Below, one piece after another: positions 6,239-7,229 of a stretch of DNA of 7,229 nucleotides. Location: positions 1 to 7,229 of the forward strand of contig JAUWGL010000038.1 of assembly GCA_030606465.1 (NCBI GenBank), written 5' to 3'. The position numbers were made by a program, and so were the translations under genes. The stretch comes from Thermoplasmata archaeon. GTDB lineage: Archaea > Thermoplasmatota > E2 > DHVEG-1. The notes under the pieces were generated by a model that was not told where the DNA came from, made no database searches, and worked only from the letters and a program-made list of their open reading frames with translations. Each line of letters begins with the position of its first letter. Positions within the stretch are counted from its first letter, which is position 1.

Positions 6239-7093
6239 TTAAATATCTCTTTTTTTGAAGAAGAAGTATGCCAAAATTAAGGGTATCATTATCCATAGAA
6301 GTTGAACTACAAGGAGAAAAGCCATGCTCATCCAATCCGGGGCTTCAATTGAAACTCCCATCGCCTGATCTAGATCAAATGCTCTCATTACAGCCATCTG
6401 ATTTAAATCACCTGGGCTAAAAACAACTGAAGACCAAAGCCAGTCGGGATAGGTGCCCTCCCCTGACATCAGTTTCATAAAGTCTCCTCCAGTTCCATAA
6501 TAGATAGCCATAACTATCATACCATAAATCATAGCCCAAAAAAATAAGATAACTCCTCCTGCGATAGCTCTCACACGAGTCTTACAAAGCGCAGAAATCA
6601 TAAGTATTAAACTTAAATACATTAAACCTAAGATAATTGCGAGTGCTATGAATGCCAGAAATGCTAGCCCTTCTTCAGCACCAACGACCACTGCGATAAC
6701 AATACCACTTAGCCCAAATCCTATCAATGGAGTAACAGCTAGTGCAGAACCAAGGCCCAGGAACTTACCTAATAGAACCTCTACTCTCTTTACAGGATAC
6801 GAAAGAACTACAGATAGAGCACCCGTTTCTGCCTCACCCGCAATCGTTGAGAAACCAAGTAGAATCGCAATTAATGGAATAAGAAGAGTATAAATACTCA
6901 TAAGTGCAACAACAGTTTCTTCCATACCTCCGAATACCTCTTCACCCCCAGCTTGTCCACCAGCAAGATATGATGAAGCAATTGTCAAAATTACAAAAAT
7001 AATTGTTATTACAATAATCCATTTATTTCTAATGTTATCCAAGAATTCCTTTTTTGCAATAGTATAAATTGCCCTGGGGTTTATTCCTGTCAT
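6239..7093 (-). CDS. ABC-2 type transporter permease (NosY-like)
   Basis: This is the membrane subunit of an ABC exporter-type transporter of the ABC-2/NosY-like class. The 284 residues show six hydrophobic segments: about 24-43, 61-81, 113-137, 143-169, 176-200 and 256-278. A cytoplasmic amphipathic N-terminus (IYTIAKKEFLDNIRNKW, 9-25) is typical of the family. So is the loop after the second helix, EAETGALSVVLSYPVKRVEVLLGK (87-110), which is thought to meet the ATPase. A longer extracytoplasmic region (about 201-255) separates the last two helices. The start ATG shares its A with the stop of the ATPase gene (TAATG) and has an AGGTGAT ribosome-binding site, so the two are translationally coupled. 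The substrate cannot be read from the sequence. Relatives serve copper-enzyme maturation, sodium or drug export and bacteriocin self-protection. Confidence 0.92.
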   Translation of the reverse strand: MTGINPRAIYTIAKKEFLDNIRNKWIIVITIIFVILTIASSYLAGGQAGGEEVFGGMEETVVALMSIYTLLIPLIAILLGFSTIAGEAETGALSVVLSYPVKRVEVLLGKFLGLGSALAVTPLIGFGLSGIVIAVVVGAEEGLAFLAFIALAIILGLMYLSLILMISALCKTRVRAIAGGVILFFWAMIYGMIVMAIYYGTGGDFMKLMSGEGTYPDWLWSSVVFSPGDLNQMAVMRAFDLDQAMGVSIEAPDWMSMAFLLVVQLLWIMIPLILAYFFFKKRDI

Positions 7094-7229
7094 TAAGCAT
7101 CACCTCTTTTCTCAGATATCAATTTTACAAATGCTTCCTCAAGAGAAGGTTCAATTGTTTTGATGTCATCTATTTTTAATCCTGCTTCCTCAAGCGTAGT
7201 AATAACTCGACTGCGGACAGAAGACTCAC
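7093..7229 (-). CDS. ABC transporter ATP-binding protein, C-terminal end only
   Basis: The last 44 codons of a leftward gene that continues beyond the right edge of the window. The visible residues, ESSVRSRVITTLEEAGLKID and then DIKTIEPSLEEAFVKLISEK, match the accessory C-terminal region of CcmA/NatA-like ABC ATPases. There a P-S-L-E-E/D-x-F segment follows the nucleotide-binding domain. The Walker and signature motifs would lie outside the window. It overlaps the permease start by one base (TAATG), and its last codons contain the permease ribosome-binding site, so the pair forms one operon and presumably one transporter. Confidence 0.88.
   Translation of the reverse strand, partial: ESSVRSRVITTLEEAGLKIDDIKTIEPSLEEAFVKLISEKRGDA
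7099..7105 (-). promoter_or_regulatory. Shine-Dalgarno AGGTGAT of the permease gene
   Basis: AGGTGAT on the - strand, 5 bases before the permease ATG and inside the last codons of the ATPase gene. It supports this start and coupled translation of the pair. Confidence 0.65.

Noticed and set aside
4960..7229. A defence or toxin-antitoxin system built from the macro protein, zinc ribbon and ABC transporter
   Set aside because: No ADP-ribosyltransferase, nuclease, toxin or mobile-element signal is present. The genes have separate promoters or orientations, and Alba and Lon are housekeeping.

Overview
This AT-rich window reads as a piece of an archaeal chromosome, most likely euryarchaeal. The evidence is an A-type (archaeal/vacuolar) ATP synthase, a membrane-anchored archaeal Lon (LonB type), an Alba chromatin protein, TATA-like promoter elements and T-rich stretches after genes, with no bacterial-type hairpin terminators. 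A Thermoplasmata-related lineage is possible, but I cannot settle it from the sequence alone. Nothing suggests plasmid, viral or recently mobilised DNA. No rRNA, tRNA, CRISPR array or insertion sequence was seen.

Layout. The left edge (1-2032, + strand) is the 3' end of an A-type ATP synthase operon: subunit B (its N-terminus lies outside the window), subunit D, then a 50-residue single-span membrane protein 5 bases after D. Facing it is a 156-residue four-helix membrane protein of unknown function (2061-2531, - strand). Its T-rich 3' flank lies in the short gap between the two stop codons. A 186-bp divergent promoter region (2532-2717), the longest gene-free stretch here, separates it from archaeal lon (2718-4856, + strand). 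There follow a stand-alone macro-domain protein (4960-5496), a 74-residue basic zinc-ribbon protein (5577-5801) and alba (5835-6137), all on +; the last two look like an operon. The right edge (6239-7229, - strand) holds an ABC-2 type permease and the C-terminal end of its ATPase partner, overlapping in a TAATG junction.

How they work together. The ATP synthase genes make part of the rotary head and central stalk. Lon degrades proteins at the inner face of the membrane, Alba coats DNA and RNA, and the macro protein probably handles ADP-ribose adducts or metabolites. The ABC pair is an independent exporter-type system. These are mostly housekeeping functions side by side, and I see no convincing new multi-gene system. 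The points most worth a second look are the small membrane proteins around the ATPase and lon, the zinc-ribbon/alba pair, and the Asp-to-Ser change in the macro-domain active-site loop.
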